A stretch of DNA of 64,000 nucleotides from Antedon mediterranea (lineage: Eukaryota; Echinodermata; Crinoidea; Comatulida; Antedonidae), in NCBI RefSeq assembly GCF_964355755.1, contig NC_092670.1, positions 37,063,795 through 37,127,794 of the forward strand, given 5' to 3'. The notes under the pieces were generated by a model, which had not been told where the DNA came from, ran no database searches, and was given only the letters and a program-made list of their open reading frames with translations. Made by a program: the position numbers and the translations under genes. Numbering within the stretch: position 1 is the stretch's first letter; every line of letters starts with the position of its first letter. Positions 27,183 through 39,737 of the stretch are shown piece after piece.

Positions 27183-27858
27183 GACCAAAAAAGGAAGGAG
27201 AGATGGGGATTCAAGTAAAGTTTATTGTTTCACACAATATACAGAACATTTGATAAATTAGTAAATATAATTGTGTGAGGACGCGTTAAGCCAAGTCTTT
27301 GAGTTTGGTCCTCCAGATAAATAAATTTATAGGATTATTTAATTTAAGTGAAAAAAAAACACTTCTTTCTTTCGTCTAATTGACAAATATAATTTTAGAT
27401 TGAGCGGTAAGTTATTCCATATATAAGGTCCATTTTAAATAAAAGATGTTCTTCTAATATAAGTCTGAAATGGCGGCCATTTTGTTTTTCACATTTTAAG
27501 GGTGAAGATCTAAAAATTGAGCCGGGTAAACAGCAAATTTGAATTCAGCACCCCAAAATTACCCTAAAACACATGTTTATTCGCTTTTAACACGAAATGC
27601 CTACATCATTTCATTTTTCTCAAATCTGGACTAGTCTATAAGTAAAATGGTATGTTTTTCATATTTTTGTTTTTAGTTTTAGTAATTTTTTTTTAGTAAT
27701 GATTAGGATTGTACTGTAATGAGGTTTCAAACTACATGTGAATTGTCACTAGGACGTTTTTAAATTATTGGAGTTGGGTGGATTGAGAAGTACAGTACCC
27801 ACTTTAGTGTGTTTATTTCTCAGTAACGCAATACAGAAAAATAAATTTGATGCAGTAT
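27183..27858. other. DUS3L 3' flank, nothing further recognised
   Basis: AT-rich; no exon or repeat copy assigned. Confidence 0.4.
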
Positions 27859-27864
27859 TTTATT
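27859..27864 (-). terminator. Probable DUS3L poly(A) signal AATAAA
   Basis: AATAAA on the minus strand, about 112 bp past the DUS3L stop codon. Confidence 0.45.
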
Positions 27865-27975
27865 ATGTTTTTGTCATTTCAGTACGACATACTTTAAAGT
27901 TGATCCATAATATACTTAGCAAGTTAAGTGAATTTTAGTAACTAATTCACTTAAGTGAATCCATTTACAATCTTA

Positions 27976-30900
27976 CTAACTGTATGAGTTGGCTTTGTGC
28001 TTTGGTAAGAATTGAAAGCTGCTTGGTACCGGTCCAAGTAACATCTCACTGAAAAGAACGTTGTAATTTAGTGTGTAGTGAAATGTAGTAGAATTTTTTA
28101 ATGTAAAAGATTGCTAGTAAAATGACTTGTGAAATACTAGCCTAGAGAACTATTAGAAAAATAAACACATTTTACTTTTGCGTTTCTTTTAGTTTTTTCC
28201 TTTAAAATTGACCTGAAATATATTTTTGACAAAAAAGCCGAAATAAGATACCATGGTAAATAAGCAAAAATTACTCCTGCTATTACAATATTCGGCCGTC
28301 GGGAGCATCTATATTGCCAGGAAAAAACCTGTTGGATTGATGATTTTAAATCGTCATTCACTCAATGAATAACCGTTTATACAGTAATAATTTATCTCTA
28401 AAAAATGCTGAATACGTTTCTGCAAAAGCACAAGCATTTTTTTAAACTCCATAGATTTCAAAAGTTATAGCCAAAAAAAGGAGGGATAGGAATATATTCG
28501 CAAAGTGACGTCACCCGCGAATGTTTTGGATTTTCAAAAGGTAGAATTTATATTTTGTAACAATATACTTTCTAGCAACACCTAGTAGCTGCCAGAACAT
28601 CATTTTAAAATGAAAAAAAAATCGAAAATCCATTTCAGGTTCATTTTTTAAAAAATCAATTGAATCTAAATGAAAATAATTCTGAAATCTTAAAATTTAG
28701 GGTTAATAATTACCTTATTTTGACCCAATCTCTGCAATCTGGACTGGCCATCAGTGTCTCAAGATCATCTCGTCCCAGATAGTGAGGTGGCCGTTCATTG
28801 ATACGCTGTGGAACCCTCTCAAGAACTCCCACCGGTATGTAACGGTAAAGAAACGATAACCACTCCAACATGAATCTTCTAGTTTTATCAACACCCTGGA
28901 AATAAAAGTGTGCATTTGTTTTTAATTTTAATTTATTTTCACAAACATGCATAGTGAACTTTGTGTGCAATATATTAAATTTATATATACAGACAAATAC
29001 ATTGATAGTACAAGTATGTGAGAGGTTAGATCTGTAAAGCAGTACAAAGATCATGCATTTCTGCTATTGGTTGTTATTGATGGTGGGAGAGGGGGGTGGG
29101 GCTCTTTTTCCGCTATTGGTTGTTATTGATGGTGGGAGAGGGGGTGGGGCTCTTTTTCCACTATTGGTTGTTATTGATGGTGGGAGAGGGGGGTGGGGAT
29201 CTTTTTCCGCTATTGGTTGTTATTGATGGTGGGAGAGGGGAGTGGGGATCTTTTTCCGCTATTGGTTGTTATTGATGGTGGGAGAGGGGAGTGGGGATCT
29301 TTTTCCGCTATTGGTTGTTATTGATGGTGGGAGAGGGTAGTGGGGATCTTTTTCCGCTATTGGTTGTTATTGATGGTGGGAGAGGGCAGTGGGGATCTTT
29401 TTCCGCTATTGGTTGTTATTGATGGTGGGAGAGGGGGGTGGAGATCTTTTTCTGCTATTGGTTGTTATTGATGGTGGGAGAGGGGAGTGGGGATCTTTTT
29501 CTGCTATTGGTTGTTATTGATGGTGGGAGAGGGGAGTGGGATCTTTTTCCGCTATTGGTTGTTATTGATGGTGGGATAGGGGAGTGGGGATCTTTTTCTG
29601 CTATTGGTTGTTATTGATGGTGGGAGAGGGGAGTGGGATCTTTTTCCGCTATTGGTTGTTATTGATGGTGGGAGAGGGGAGTGGGGATCTTTTTCTGCTA
29701 TTGGTTGTTATTGATGGTGGGAGAGGGGAGTGGGATCTTTTTCCGCTATTGGTTGTTATTGATGGTGGGAGAGGGGGGTGGGGCTCTTTTTCTGCTATTG
29801 GTTGTTATTGATGGTGGGAGAGGGGGGTGGGGCTCTTTTTCTGCTATTGGTTGTTATTGATGGTGGGATAGTGGAGTGGGGATCTTTTTCCGCTATTGGT
29901 TGTTATTGATGGTGGGAGAGGGGGGTGGGGATCTTTTTCTGCTATTGGTTGTTATTGATGGTGGGAGAGAGGGGTGGGGCTCTTTTTCTGCTATTGGTTG
30001 TTATTGATGGTGGGATAGTGGGGTGGGGCTCTTTTTCTGCTATTGGTTGTTATTGATGGTGGGAGAGGGGAGTGGGGATCTTTTTCCGCTATTGGTTGTT
30101 ATTGATGGTGGGAGAGGGGGGTGGGGATCTTTTTCTGCTATTGGTTGTTATTGATGGTGGGAGGGGGAGGTGGGGATCTTTTTCCGCTATTGGTTGTTAT
30201 TGATGGTGGGAGAGAGGGGTGGGGATCTTTTTCCGCTATTGGTTGTTATTGATGGTGGGATAGGGGAGTGGGGATCTTTTTCCGCTATTGGTTGTTATTG
30301 ATGGTGGGAGAGAGGGGTGGGGATCTTTTTCCGCTATTGGTTGTTATTGATGGTGGGAGAGGGGGGTGGGGATCTTTTTCCGCTATTGGTTGTTATTGAT
30401 GGTGGGATAGTGGGGTGGAGATCGTTTTCCGCTATTGGTTGTTATTGATGGTGGGATAGTGGGGTGGGGATCTTTTTCCGCTATTGGTTGTTATTGATGG
30501 TGGGATAGTGGGGTGGGGATCTTTTTCCGCTATTGGTTGTTATTGATGGTGGGAGAGGGGGCTGGGGATCTTTTTCCGCTATTGGTTGTTATTGATGGTG
30601 GGAGAGAGGGGTGGGGCTCTTTTTCTGCTATTGGTTGTTATTGATGATGGGAGAGGTTTCCTGGTGATTATTCATCTTTATTGACAATAAAAAATGAACA
30701 TTTTGTGAGATTTTTATTCTTTTCTATTTATAAATGTTCACAAAGCATGGCTTGCTAATCTAAAAGTGCAGCAAGCCTAAAAGATCTTAAATGAGAACCA
30801 TATAAAGTATTTCCACTGGCTTAGGGAGCCTCATAGTTTTCAATTTAAAATTGAGTAACTTACCTGTTGGTCAGAGCCCCAGTGTTCTAAACCAAAGTTG

Positions 30901-33900
30901 GTGAAATCTTGAAGGATACTAAAACGTTCACTTGAAGAAATATCCCAGTGTCTATAACAACAATTTACTTCTACTTTATTATTTCTATTTATTAATAATT
31001 GGTATCAAATACAAATATTGCTTATCTATATACTGTAGAACAATTCAACATATGCAATAAAATCAAAGCATGATAGTTCAAAATCATGTATACCTTTGTT
31101 CCTTAATCTCCGTAAAAATCCAGGGTTTGATGAGGGCGCCCCGTGCTATCATGACACTTGACATACCTGTTCGTGCTTTCTGCATGTTAAGGTCCTCAAA
31201 TGAGAAAATATCACCATTTCCTATTTCACATACAATGATTAATATAATACTACATGAGACTCGCAAGCATATTTGGAAGCTTTCTAATTAGTTACGTAAA
31301 TTCTATTTTGTGCTTGTATGGACATTGGGACTGGCTTCCTTACACAAATTCTTAATTCACTTATGTTGGATTCTAGGTCAGGCGACTAACAACACAATAT
31401 GCATAGGTCACAGGTCATCGCAAATATAATAAAGTAACGACAAATAATACATTAAAAGTTGTTGAAAACAATATGTATTATGTAATGGCCACAGCCATAG
31501 ATTAAGTTTGCATCAATTGATAATATAATTATAATCTATTAATTTACCAAGAAATGGTTTTGGGCCGCACAGTGAAGCACACTGTTCTAAATAATCCCAG
31601 TCTGCTGCCCTCGTGTATCGTTGCTCCCTTGTTCTGCCGTGAACCTGAAATAAAAATTTGAAAGCTTACTAATAAAAATCAGAATTCAATAATTAAAGAA
31701 TAATGAAATCTACACACATGAAATATAATTTAAAACATTTTTGTTGTTGAATATGCCATTTTAATGTAACATAATAGTTATTCATTTTGACCCAAAATTG
31801 GATCGGCAAAAAAAATGATTTACCTGAAAAAACTGTAATTTAAAGTAAAAAAACAGATACATTTTCTGCATTTTTGATTAAATTTAAGTGTTTATTATGT
31901 TGTTTTAAAAGTGGAAAAATTGTTTTTAGTATTTTTTTCTACTGAAGTGATTAACTTTATTGAAACTAAAAATAACCTATTCAAAGTCTGATTTAATTAA
32001 TCTTCATTTGTCCTGTTTTTGGGGGACAATACATCTTTAATGAGAAACTGACAGACTCGATAAAAATAGTTACAACTGCTTACCGTAACAAGGGATGCAC
32101 CCCAATCCAACACCTTTGGAATTATTTTATGTGCAGTAAACACTCTATCATCAACACCTGCCCTCATCTTTACTGTAATAGGTACATCAGATACCTAAGA
32201 ATTAAAATATATATGAGTTACTGCAGTAAATTCTAACTGTGTGCCTCAAAAACTCTATGATTAGGATAAAAAAACTTTGGATTAATAATTACAGAATCAA
32301 CATAGTGTTCAGAATATATACAAATTACGGCATACTGTACCTCAACCATTCCACGAACTATCTCTTCAAATTTAGACAATCTACACATCAATGCTGAACC
32401 TGCACCCTATAAAGAAAAAACAGTAAATTGTGAATTTATCACTGAAATTGTGAACAGTTACAAATGAAATTTCTTATTCTTCATTTCTTATTCTTTAATG
32501 CCAATTATAAAAAACAACAACGAACAAAACTACAAAGTCAGTGGCAGGAAACACGAAAGGGAAATAAATCCCTGTGACAAGAGCCTGTGAATCCTCTAAC
32601 CAAGTAGCACATAAATATAGCATTTCAATAAATATATCAGAAAATATCCACACACAAAAGTATCAAAAAATCATAAACTACAAAAACCAGCAGCAAATAT
32701 GAGATAAATATATTGTGGTAGTTACGACTACTAAACTAGCACAATAATTATTTTTTGAAATGCTAATCTCAACTAGATGATTAAGGAGCTGAGAAAGGAT
32801 TCAAACCCAGTCTTCTAGAATTGAGCTATAGTTCCACTGTGGTGTTAGACAAGGAGTATTGTCAGGCTTTACCTTCTTAAATACAAGATCAATCGGACAT
32901 CCAACATTAATATCAATGAAGTCAACATTAACTTCGTTGTTAATCAATTCAGTGCATTTCGCCATGGTGTCTGGAAAGGAGCCACAAATCTGAAATCATC
33001 AAACAAAAATAGATATATTGTTCCCTAACAAAAAATTGTTGTTGTTGAATGTGCCATTTTAATAATAGTTTTTCACTTTGACCTGGAACTGGGTCGAAAA
33101 AAAAAAATATTTTCCTGAAAAAAATTTAATTTAAAGAAAAAAAAAATATATAAATTGTCTGTAAGATGGTATTTGGTTATTTAAAATTTGATTCTTTTGT
33201 CTATTAATCAGCGAAAAAATTATTTGTTTATTATCGAGTTCATTTCATTTCTGTATTAGCCATAAAAAAATACATAGTCTGAGAATGACCACAGTTAAAC
33301 TTTGACCCTCAGGTCGGTCTTACTGTCTCAGAAAATACTAATACTCACTAATAAGGGGGCAGTTTTAAGTGAAACGAACAAGACAACCTCTATTCAGGGG
33401 ACACTTAATTGTGCACTGAAGGTGTTTTAGATTATACGTTCTATTGTACAGGTATTCATTTAGAGATTTGTTTCGTTTTTCAATGACTGCATATAAATTT
33501 GAGATAAATATACAAAGAAATTCTGCCAACCTGAACACCAAAAACATCTTCAGAGACATGGCGTTTAAGTAATGCCCATTCTGACGGATGTCCTTGTAAG
33601 AGGTTTGTACACATAGCCATCTCACCACATGTGATGTCCGCACCAAGACCTTTGCATACCCTACGAAATGGTAAATTCCCAACCTGGAGGAAAGTTTTTA
33701 AAAAAGGTTTTAACGTAGCTTTTAATATATTACAAGACAATAAAAAAGCATTGGCTTTAGCTCTACACTATAATAATAATAATACACCACATTTATATAA
33801 CACATTTTTCATGAAAAAACATGCTCAAATCAAACTAGTCTGACAAAAAAATTGTGTGATGTTTCCAAATATGGTAGTGATTCTTAAATATGGTAGTGAT

Positions 33901-35657
33901 ATGACATCATCATGTCCATATATGGGCACATCACATAAAGTTTGATAGTGTAGAGAGAGCTTAAATAGGGTAGGCTTTTCTGAAATGTGAATGGTCAATA
34001 AATGTTGAATTAATCTGAATCATGAATATGTAAAGAATACACATCCTGCAAATGGGCCTGTAAATTTGTTAAGATCGTAAAAACAAAAAACATGGCTATT
34101 TGCTTACAGTTGTAAGAGGAGCCAAATATAACTTGTCGTTGAACTTCACAGTTTTTTTCAATACTGGGACAGGAGTGACTCCTTCCTCTAGTTTTACTGA
34201 TACTGGTTCAGTGGCAGCAGTGCTTGCAGCATCTAGAGCAGCCTCACTTCCAATAAGTGCCACGCCTTTGAATTCTTCACTTCTTTGCAAAGGAGTGACT
34301 CCGTCCTCTAGTTTTACTGGTGCTAGGTCAGTGGCAGCAGTACTTGCAGCATCTAAAGCAGCCTCACTTCCAATAAATGCCACGCCTTTGGATTCTTTGC
34401 TTCTTTGCAACGTGCCCTTTTTTGGACTTGATAACTGGTATTTACGTTCATGGTCCATCTTTGACTTGTTCAGAATATCTAAATAAGAGTCGGCATTTGG
34501 AAATTTGTACATTTTCTTTCGCAGTTTCGATTTGACCTCTGGGTTTAAAACACTTAGCGTAAGATTCTTTGATTCTCTGTTAAATTTTTCTTCATCAACG
34601 ATGGTTGAATAATCCTCTCTCGTGTGTTGTCCGCTAAAGCGGCAAGCAAGGCCAAATGGACATTTGCCATAGGTCTCAAAATTGTAACATTTTTTCGCGA
34701 TATCTGGCAGTTTGTTTGCGAAGTACACTTTTACGTCATGAGTAAACGTACATTTCTCTGCGAATTTACAGTCTCTGTTAGTAGCGATAAACTGGCATAT
34801 ATTCTCCTTCGGATTTGGACGTTCATCACGAGGCCGGTGTTTGTTGCGCCCTCTATTTTTCTTTGATCGTTTTGAGGGAGGCTCAACAATGTCAGTAGCT
34901 TCATTTGTTGGTTGACATTTCTTTACAAAAGTATTACCTACTTTTGTAAAATCCATGAACCTGGAATAAAAGTGGAAATTCCTCACATTTCTCAAATATA
35001 CACAAGACGTAATCATGAAAAATAAAGATTAATTAAATCAGATTTTGAATAGGTTATTTTGTAGTTTATATAAAGTTAATCACTTCCGTGGCAAAAAAAC
35101 TGAAATAAATTAATGTTTTCATTTAAAAATGACAAAATATTAATAATTTGCTTTTGATTTTTTTTATCATCTAATTGGTCAAAATGGATATTAATATTAT
35201 GTGACATTAAAATGAAATATTCAACAATAATTATTTTTTCCCAATACATCATTTTTACTAAATTATGAGAAAAGCAAAGCATTAAATTAAGTATTAAAAG
35301 AGGGAATAAAAATATAAAGAAGATTTATCTGCCTGATTGATTAATGTACATCTCAAAAGAATAAGATAATTTGAAACTGTCTGAGAAGAAATGAAGACTG
35401 TTAGAGAGACTTTGAAATGATGAACTTTGACACTAACTCAAGCTTAACTGCTGCTGTTCCAGCTTGACTATGCATTTTCTTAAGAACTGCTTGTTTCATT
35501 TCATCTGTTACTTCTTCTCTGATTTTTTCAACTGGGGGTTCCACTGCACTTGTTGACACCTCTTCCATTGTAGTCTTCTCTTTATCGTTAGTGTCAGATA
35601 AACCATGCGTGTCACATAATTCATTTGATTCACTAGCTTTGCTCATCTTAATGTGTT
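27976..35657 (-). CDS. DUS3L: tRNA-dihydrouridine(47) synthase, DUS3-like
   Basis: NADPH- and FMN-dependent reduction of U47 in the variable loop of tRNAs. Exons, minus strand: 35426-35646 (ATG at 35644-35646, after an acceptor at 35658), 34108-34960, 33531-33683, 32873-32989, 32341-32406, 32084-32194, 31548-31644, 31094-31220, 30864-30951, 28714-28895, 27976-28048. All phases agree; about 695 residues (the human protein is 650). Exon 2 has two CCCH zinc fingers ([42 protein letters not shown]). Dus-domain motifs follow in order: [66 protein letters not shown]. The end is [19 protein letters not shown]. The first splice (VSK to FMDF) uses a weak GTTCAT donor and is the least sure. Exon 2 has a 40-residue tandem duplication. 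Confidence 0.92.
29055..30655. repeat. G-rich 48-49-bp minisatellite, about 33 copies
   Basis: The unit is GCTATTGGTTGTTATTGATG, then GTGGGAGAGGGGGGTGGGGC-like sequence and TCTTTTTC. It lies in the intron between the DUS3L exons at 30864 and 28895. Every unit carries three or more G-runs on the plus strand, which is the template strand for DUS3L. The open frame at 29584-29811 arises from the repeat and is not a gene. Confidence 0.95.
31735..32041 (+). mobile_element. MITE family 6 copy (DUS3L intron)
   Basis: CTACTGAAGTGATTAACTTT, CTGATTTAATTAATCTTCAT and GGGGGACAATACATCTTTAA match the intact copy at 26918-27182. The left terminus is lost. Confidence 0.72.
33006..33135 (+). mobile_element. 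MITE family 6, left fragment (DUS3L intron)
   Basis: TATATTGTTCCCTAACAAAA, TTGAATGTGCCATTTTAATA and GGGTCGAAAAAAAAAAATAT match the left half of the family. Confidence 0.5.
33828..33964. mobile_element. MITE family 1 (DUS3L intron)
   Basis: CAAACTAGTCTGACAAAAAA, AATATGGTAGTGATATGACA and CACATAAAGTTTGATAGTGT; the right end is AGAGAGAGCTTAA. Confidence 0.75.
34171..34410 (-). repeat. DUS3L: In-frame 120-bp tandem duplication in DUS3L exon 2
   Basis: Two abutting 120-bp units, 34291-34410 and 34171-34290, each encode 40 residues starting LQRS and ending GVTP and both containing [15 protein letters not shown]. The copies differ at few positions, so the duplication is fairly recent. It falls between the zinc fingers and the Dus catalytic domain, in a linker expected to be disordered. 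Confidence 0.92.
35014..35255 (-). mobile_element. MITE family 6 copy (DUS3L intron 1)
   Basis: Reverse orientation: AAGATTAATTAAATCAGATT, AAAGTTAATCACTTCCGTGG and TTGGTCAAAATGGATATTAA; ends decayed. Confidence 0.62.
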
Positions 35658-35759
35658 CTATAAAATAAAAACAAACAATGGCCAATTCATTGGCTGTGGT
35701 GGGTGAAAATACTAGTATTACTATAGTGTCTGGCCTATCTATACTAAATGGCAATAATA

Positions 35760-36420
35760 ATCATACCTATCAATATCATACACAGTTTATAGCTAGGCCA
35801 CCCCCCTACCTAGAATAGATTATCTTTTCTTAATCTTTAAATTAATCTTTCTCTGCTGACCATGATGGAGGAATATTATGATACATTTACTGAGGCCTAT
35901 ATATATTTTTAATGTAATACTAATGGCCTCTCTGTTTACAACCAGCTGAAATATAGGTAGCATGGCCTGCCTACTGTAGCTTCGACAGCCCTGGGATAGA
36001 CCTACCTAGGCCTGGCCCTAGCTAGTAGGCCTACTAAGTGAAGAATTTAGGCCTAACTTAAGTCTCTAGCATGCAGCCCTTACATGATAAACATACTAGT
36101 CTACAGCCCTTAATTAATACTAGGCCTAGGCCTAGATAGAAGCCTAGCAGTAGCAACATTTCATCAAAAATTTAAAGGCATTGAATTCACTTTATTTTAG
36201 CATAGTAAGAAAGGGTAGGATTATAGCTTTTATTTGCCACCTCCCTTAGTCAATTTGGACATTGGGTTCCAGAGTTATCGCAATTTGAAAATTTGAAAAA
36301 TCATGATTTTTCGTTAATCTTATATATGAGGAATATTGGTCAAAACAGATGTATATACAGGTAGTTATCAAGCTAATTAAATATTCATAAAAAGGTAAAC
36401 AACTTTAAACAAATGTAAAA
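35760..36420. other. 5' flank of DUS3L with AGGCCTA motifs
   Basis: It contains a cluster of CTAGGCCTAG-type motifs (35995-36140), the same low-complexity motif seen at 17030-17100 and 38575-38610. No coding exon was recognised. Confidence 0.4.
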
Positions 36421-36524
36421 TCTATATGAAACATAGTTTCTTCATGTTTTTTCACCTATAGGTACCTCAAGTCTCAACGACCCCATTTTGGCAAAATTTT
36501 TATTATATTCGACATTGCGAATAT

Positions 36525-37244
36525 GTTACCATGACAACCAGAGTTTGTGTAAACAAGAAAATAAACAAATGGATTTAACTCAATGTTTAAGCATATTTTA
36601 TTATTAAAACAAAGTTATTATGTTAGTTTCAATAAATTGTCAACAAACTAAATAATTTTTAATTTCATAAGATGAAAAGTTACCATAGCAACAAGACTTT
36701 AATTTGTTTACTAATAATTTGAATGTGATGCGCAAAAAGATGTCAACCTATAAAAAGGTAAACAAGTGTACAGAATATATATAAAACTTGTTTTTTCACC
36801 AATAGGTACTATTAATACCAAGTGACAACAACCACATTAAAACAAATATGATTATGTGGTAGAAATAAGTTACCATGGCAACCAGCATTTATGTAAACAA
36901 GAAAATAAACAATTGGATTTAACTCGATATTTAGGAGTGTTTGCATACAAAAACAAAGTTATTCTCTTAGTTTTAATTGTCAGCAAACTATATAATTTTT
37001 AACTTTTTTAAGACGAACAGTTACCATAGCAACAAACATTAATTTGTTTACTAATAATTTATATACAATATATATTATGATGCGCAAAAAGATGTTGCTT
37101 TAAAAAGGTAAACAAGTGTAGAATATAAAACTTAATTTCTTCATTGTTTTTTCACTAATACTGTAGGTACTTACCAAGTCTCAACAACAACATTTTTGAA
37201 GAAAAAAATGATTGTGTATGTTACTAATAAGTTACCATGGCAAC
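36525..37244. promoter_or_regulatory. Cluster of five X-box (RFX)-like sites in a diverged tandem repeat
   Basis: GTTACCATGACAAC (36525), GTTACCATAGCAAC (36679), GTTACCATGGCAAC (36869), GTTACCATAGCAAC (37020) and GTTACCATGGCAAC (37231). Four fit the X-box consensus GTNRCC-N(0-3)-RGYAAC fully; the first has one deviation. The sites alternate CAACCAG and CAACAA contexts with a period near 350 bp, which matches a diverged tandem repeat of the surrounding sequence (TTAATTTGTTTACTAATAAT, AATAAACAAWTGGATTTAAC). RFX factors bind such palindromes, often at ciliary genes. They lie 0.9-1.6 kb upstream of the DUS3L ATG; function is unproven. Confidence 0.55.
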
Positions 37245-37259
37245 CAGAATTAATGTAAA

Positions 37260-38680
37260 CAAAAAATTGGGCGTCCAACACTAATGATCATTTTGTTTTT
37301 TCGTACTTGTAAACGTAATTTTTACTGCATCTTCAACACATCATCAAATCACCAGCAGTAATAAAACCAAAGCAGTCAACAGTAATACAAAAAATACATT
37401 CATTTATTTTTTGTTTGCAACACATTTATTTAAAAGTAAGCGAGTTAATGTAGTCTACAGTATAGCAGATTTTAATAAATGTGTGTTTATACATGGTTTA
37501 TATGTAATATTCTTATGTTTGTCTTGATTAGTATAGCTCAAATTCATTTTCATAATTAAATTATACTATATAGTATGATAAACTACTAATTAAACTATGA
37601 TTTGTGGAATTTATATATTTCTTATTGGTTAAAATATCAGATTGGTAACTGGTGCGGGTATTTATATTGAATCTGAAATTAGAAAAATAAAAAAAAACAA
37701 TTAGTATCGATATTAATAATTTTATATATAAATAACAAAATTAACGTTAAAATAAAATATTTTCATTAGAAGACAATATTGAACAATAAAAACAACAAAT
37801 AATCAACAAAACATATAATTAACAAAAAACAGTATATAATAGAAGGAGTAAACCTACCAGATAGAACAGCAAACTTAATAATCAAGGGACTGCACACGGT
37901 GGTGTTAACAACTAGGCTAACACCCTCTGTAATTAAAAATATCAATACAGTAATATTATTTAATTTACGGTATTTAAATAACTCAAAATTCTAGAAAACA
38001 TTAAATATACATCAACAATTAAATTTACAATGTCAGCAAACATTATTTATTAATATACTAAATGATTTTATTATGGTTTTATTGATTAACAAAAAGCTAG
38101 GCCAAGTGACCTTCAAATGACCTAGACTTGGCCTAAGAAAGTCGTTGGCGTCGGGAAGCGTCGCATTTAATCTGCTTGAAATTATTGCATTCAAGTCAAA
38201 GACAACCTGTTCTTTCCGTTTTTCATATTGTTTTTAATGGGTCTATAACCGTTATATTCGAAAAATTAGGTTAAAAATCATTTTTTTATCACTCAATATT
38301 ACTTACCTATTCTGAAATCAATAACTTTGCTTATAATAAACGGATCTTGATAATTTTTTTTTTAAACCGATCGGAAAAAAAAGATGGCGAAGGTAAACGA
38401 TTAAAAAGGTGACATATACACCCACAATGCACCATAAAAACCGTTTGAACGGTACAAGGTAAACAACCGCTGGCGGCGTCAACTAAAACCAAGATTTTGC
38501 ACAGCGAACTGAACCGAGTATATTGATGCGCAGAAACGATGCGCGGTAGCAAATTGCGGTCGCTACTAGCAGGCTAGCTAGGCCTACATTTATTTTTTGG
38601 CCTAGGCCTAGCCTAGAGTAGAGGAGGGCCTACTAGATTAGACTAGCTAGATGGCCTACTTAGCTAGCTAGATAAGCAAT
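37260..38680. other. AT-rich spacer
   Basis: No exon recognised. A GC-richer patch at 38400-38600 with an AGGCCTAGCCTAG cluster could be a promoter, but no gene start was tied to it. Confidence 0.35.
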
Positions 38681-38882
38681 GGATATTCACACTCTACTTG
38701 TATTACGCTACTGTGTTTATTTGATTAAAAAAAGAACATTAATAAATGAACATCAAAAACACACATTTACGAAAAACACCACATGTGCCGGATCGTTTGA
38801 GGGCGGAAACATACCCATTTTAAAATTCCGCCCTCTCTCGCTTAAAAACTTTTTTCATGCAAAATACATTCTTTCTACTCAC

Positions 38883-39096
38883 CATATATGTCCCTAATCC
38901 TCCTACGCAGAAACATTACACAGAAAGGAACTGCTCTGCGTGAACTATTATTTATTTGTGTACATATTTCTTCTGAAACTCTATAGTTAAAAACCACGCT
39001 ACCAGTCGTGTGATTGAGCGTTTCCGCTGCTCCATCTTCAACCTTTTTTAGCAAATTATCATGTGTGCATATATCCATATAAAGCATTGTCCACAT
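38883..39096 (-). other. Candidate upstream exon with a consensus splice donor
   Basis: An open minus-strand frame (core NLLKKVEDGAAETLNHTTG, ending RRRIRDIY) runs into ATATG then GTGAGTAG, a good donor in phase 1. Spliced to the acceptor at 35658 it would stay in frame through EHIK into the first Met of DUS3L. The 5' end of the frame overlaps a MITE family 1 copy that starts near 39087, so the ATG at 39094-39096 may come from the transposon. I do not recognise the protein. It could be a chance frame, a DUS3L 5' exon, or an exon of another gene. Confidence 0.3.
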
Positions 39097-39224
39097 TAAA
39101 CTTTATGTGATGTGCCCATATATGGACATAATGACGTCATATCATATTTGGGAATATCACTACCATATTTGGGTACATCACACTTTTTTTTCACACTAGT
39201 TTGATAGTGTAGACAGAGCTTAAA
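39087..39224. mobile_element. MITE family 1
   Basis: ACTTTATGTGATGTGCCCAT, ACTACCATATTTGGGTACAT and right end TTTGATAGTGTAGACAGAGC followed by TTAA. Confidence 0.8.
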
Positions 39225-39737
39225 CGAGACTCGGCCTTTTCTAAAGCCCCTAATACATCTTACCTTATAGTAAGTTCAAATTGTATTTTTATAATAACAA
39301 TTTAAAGCATTAAACTATTAGCGCAGTCAGAGACTATAAATCTCCTACGTCTTTCTAGAGCTCAGACGACATGCATACGGAGGAAATTTCTGTAAAACAA
39401 CCATTTTTACATGAAAAACAATAGGAAGATGATCTATATTGCTTGCTTGAATCAGTTTGATGAACATCCAGCAAATTATATACTCAACATATGAATTTAA
39501 TTTTATTTTAGTAGAAGCATGACGACATATCCAACGAGTTTTGTTTCTTTCTAGTCTCATTTATTGAAATTAAAACATTTTCTTGACATGAAAAATGAAA
39601 ATGTTATTTTATTTATTGAAGGTAGGCCTTCCTCCTGACTTTTAATAAAATACACACTAAGATTGAGAAAGTGCTAGAAGAGAATTATTAAAATACATTA
39701 AAACTTATTAACTTTATCATTACTTTCTAGTACTAGC

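Noticed and set aside
29584-29811. Open frame repeating a Trp/Phe-rich motif
   Set aside because: Produced by the DUS3L intronic minisatellite; no start context and no conservation beyond the repeat.
33365-33740. Two overlapping minus frames
   Set aside because: The second contains the genuine DUS3L exon 33531-33683; the extensions are intron sequence and the first is out of frame.
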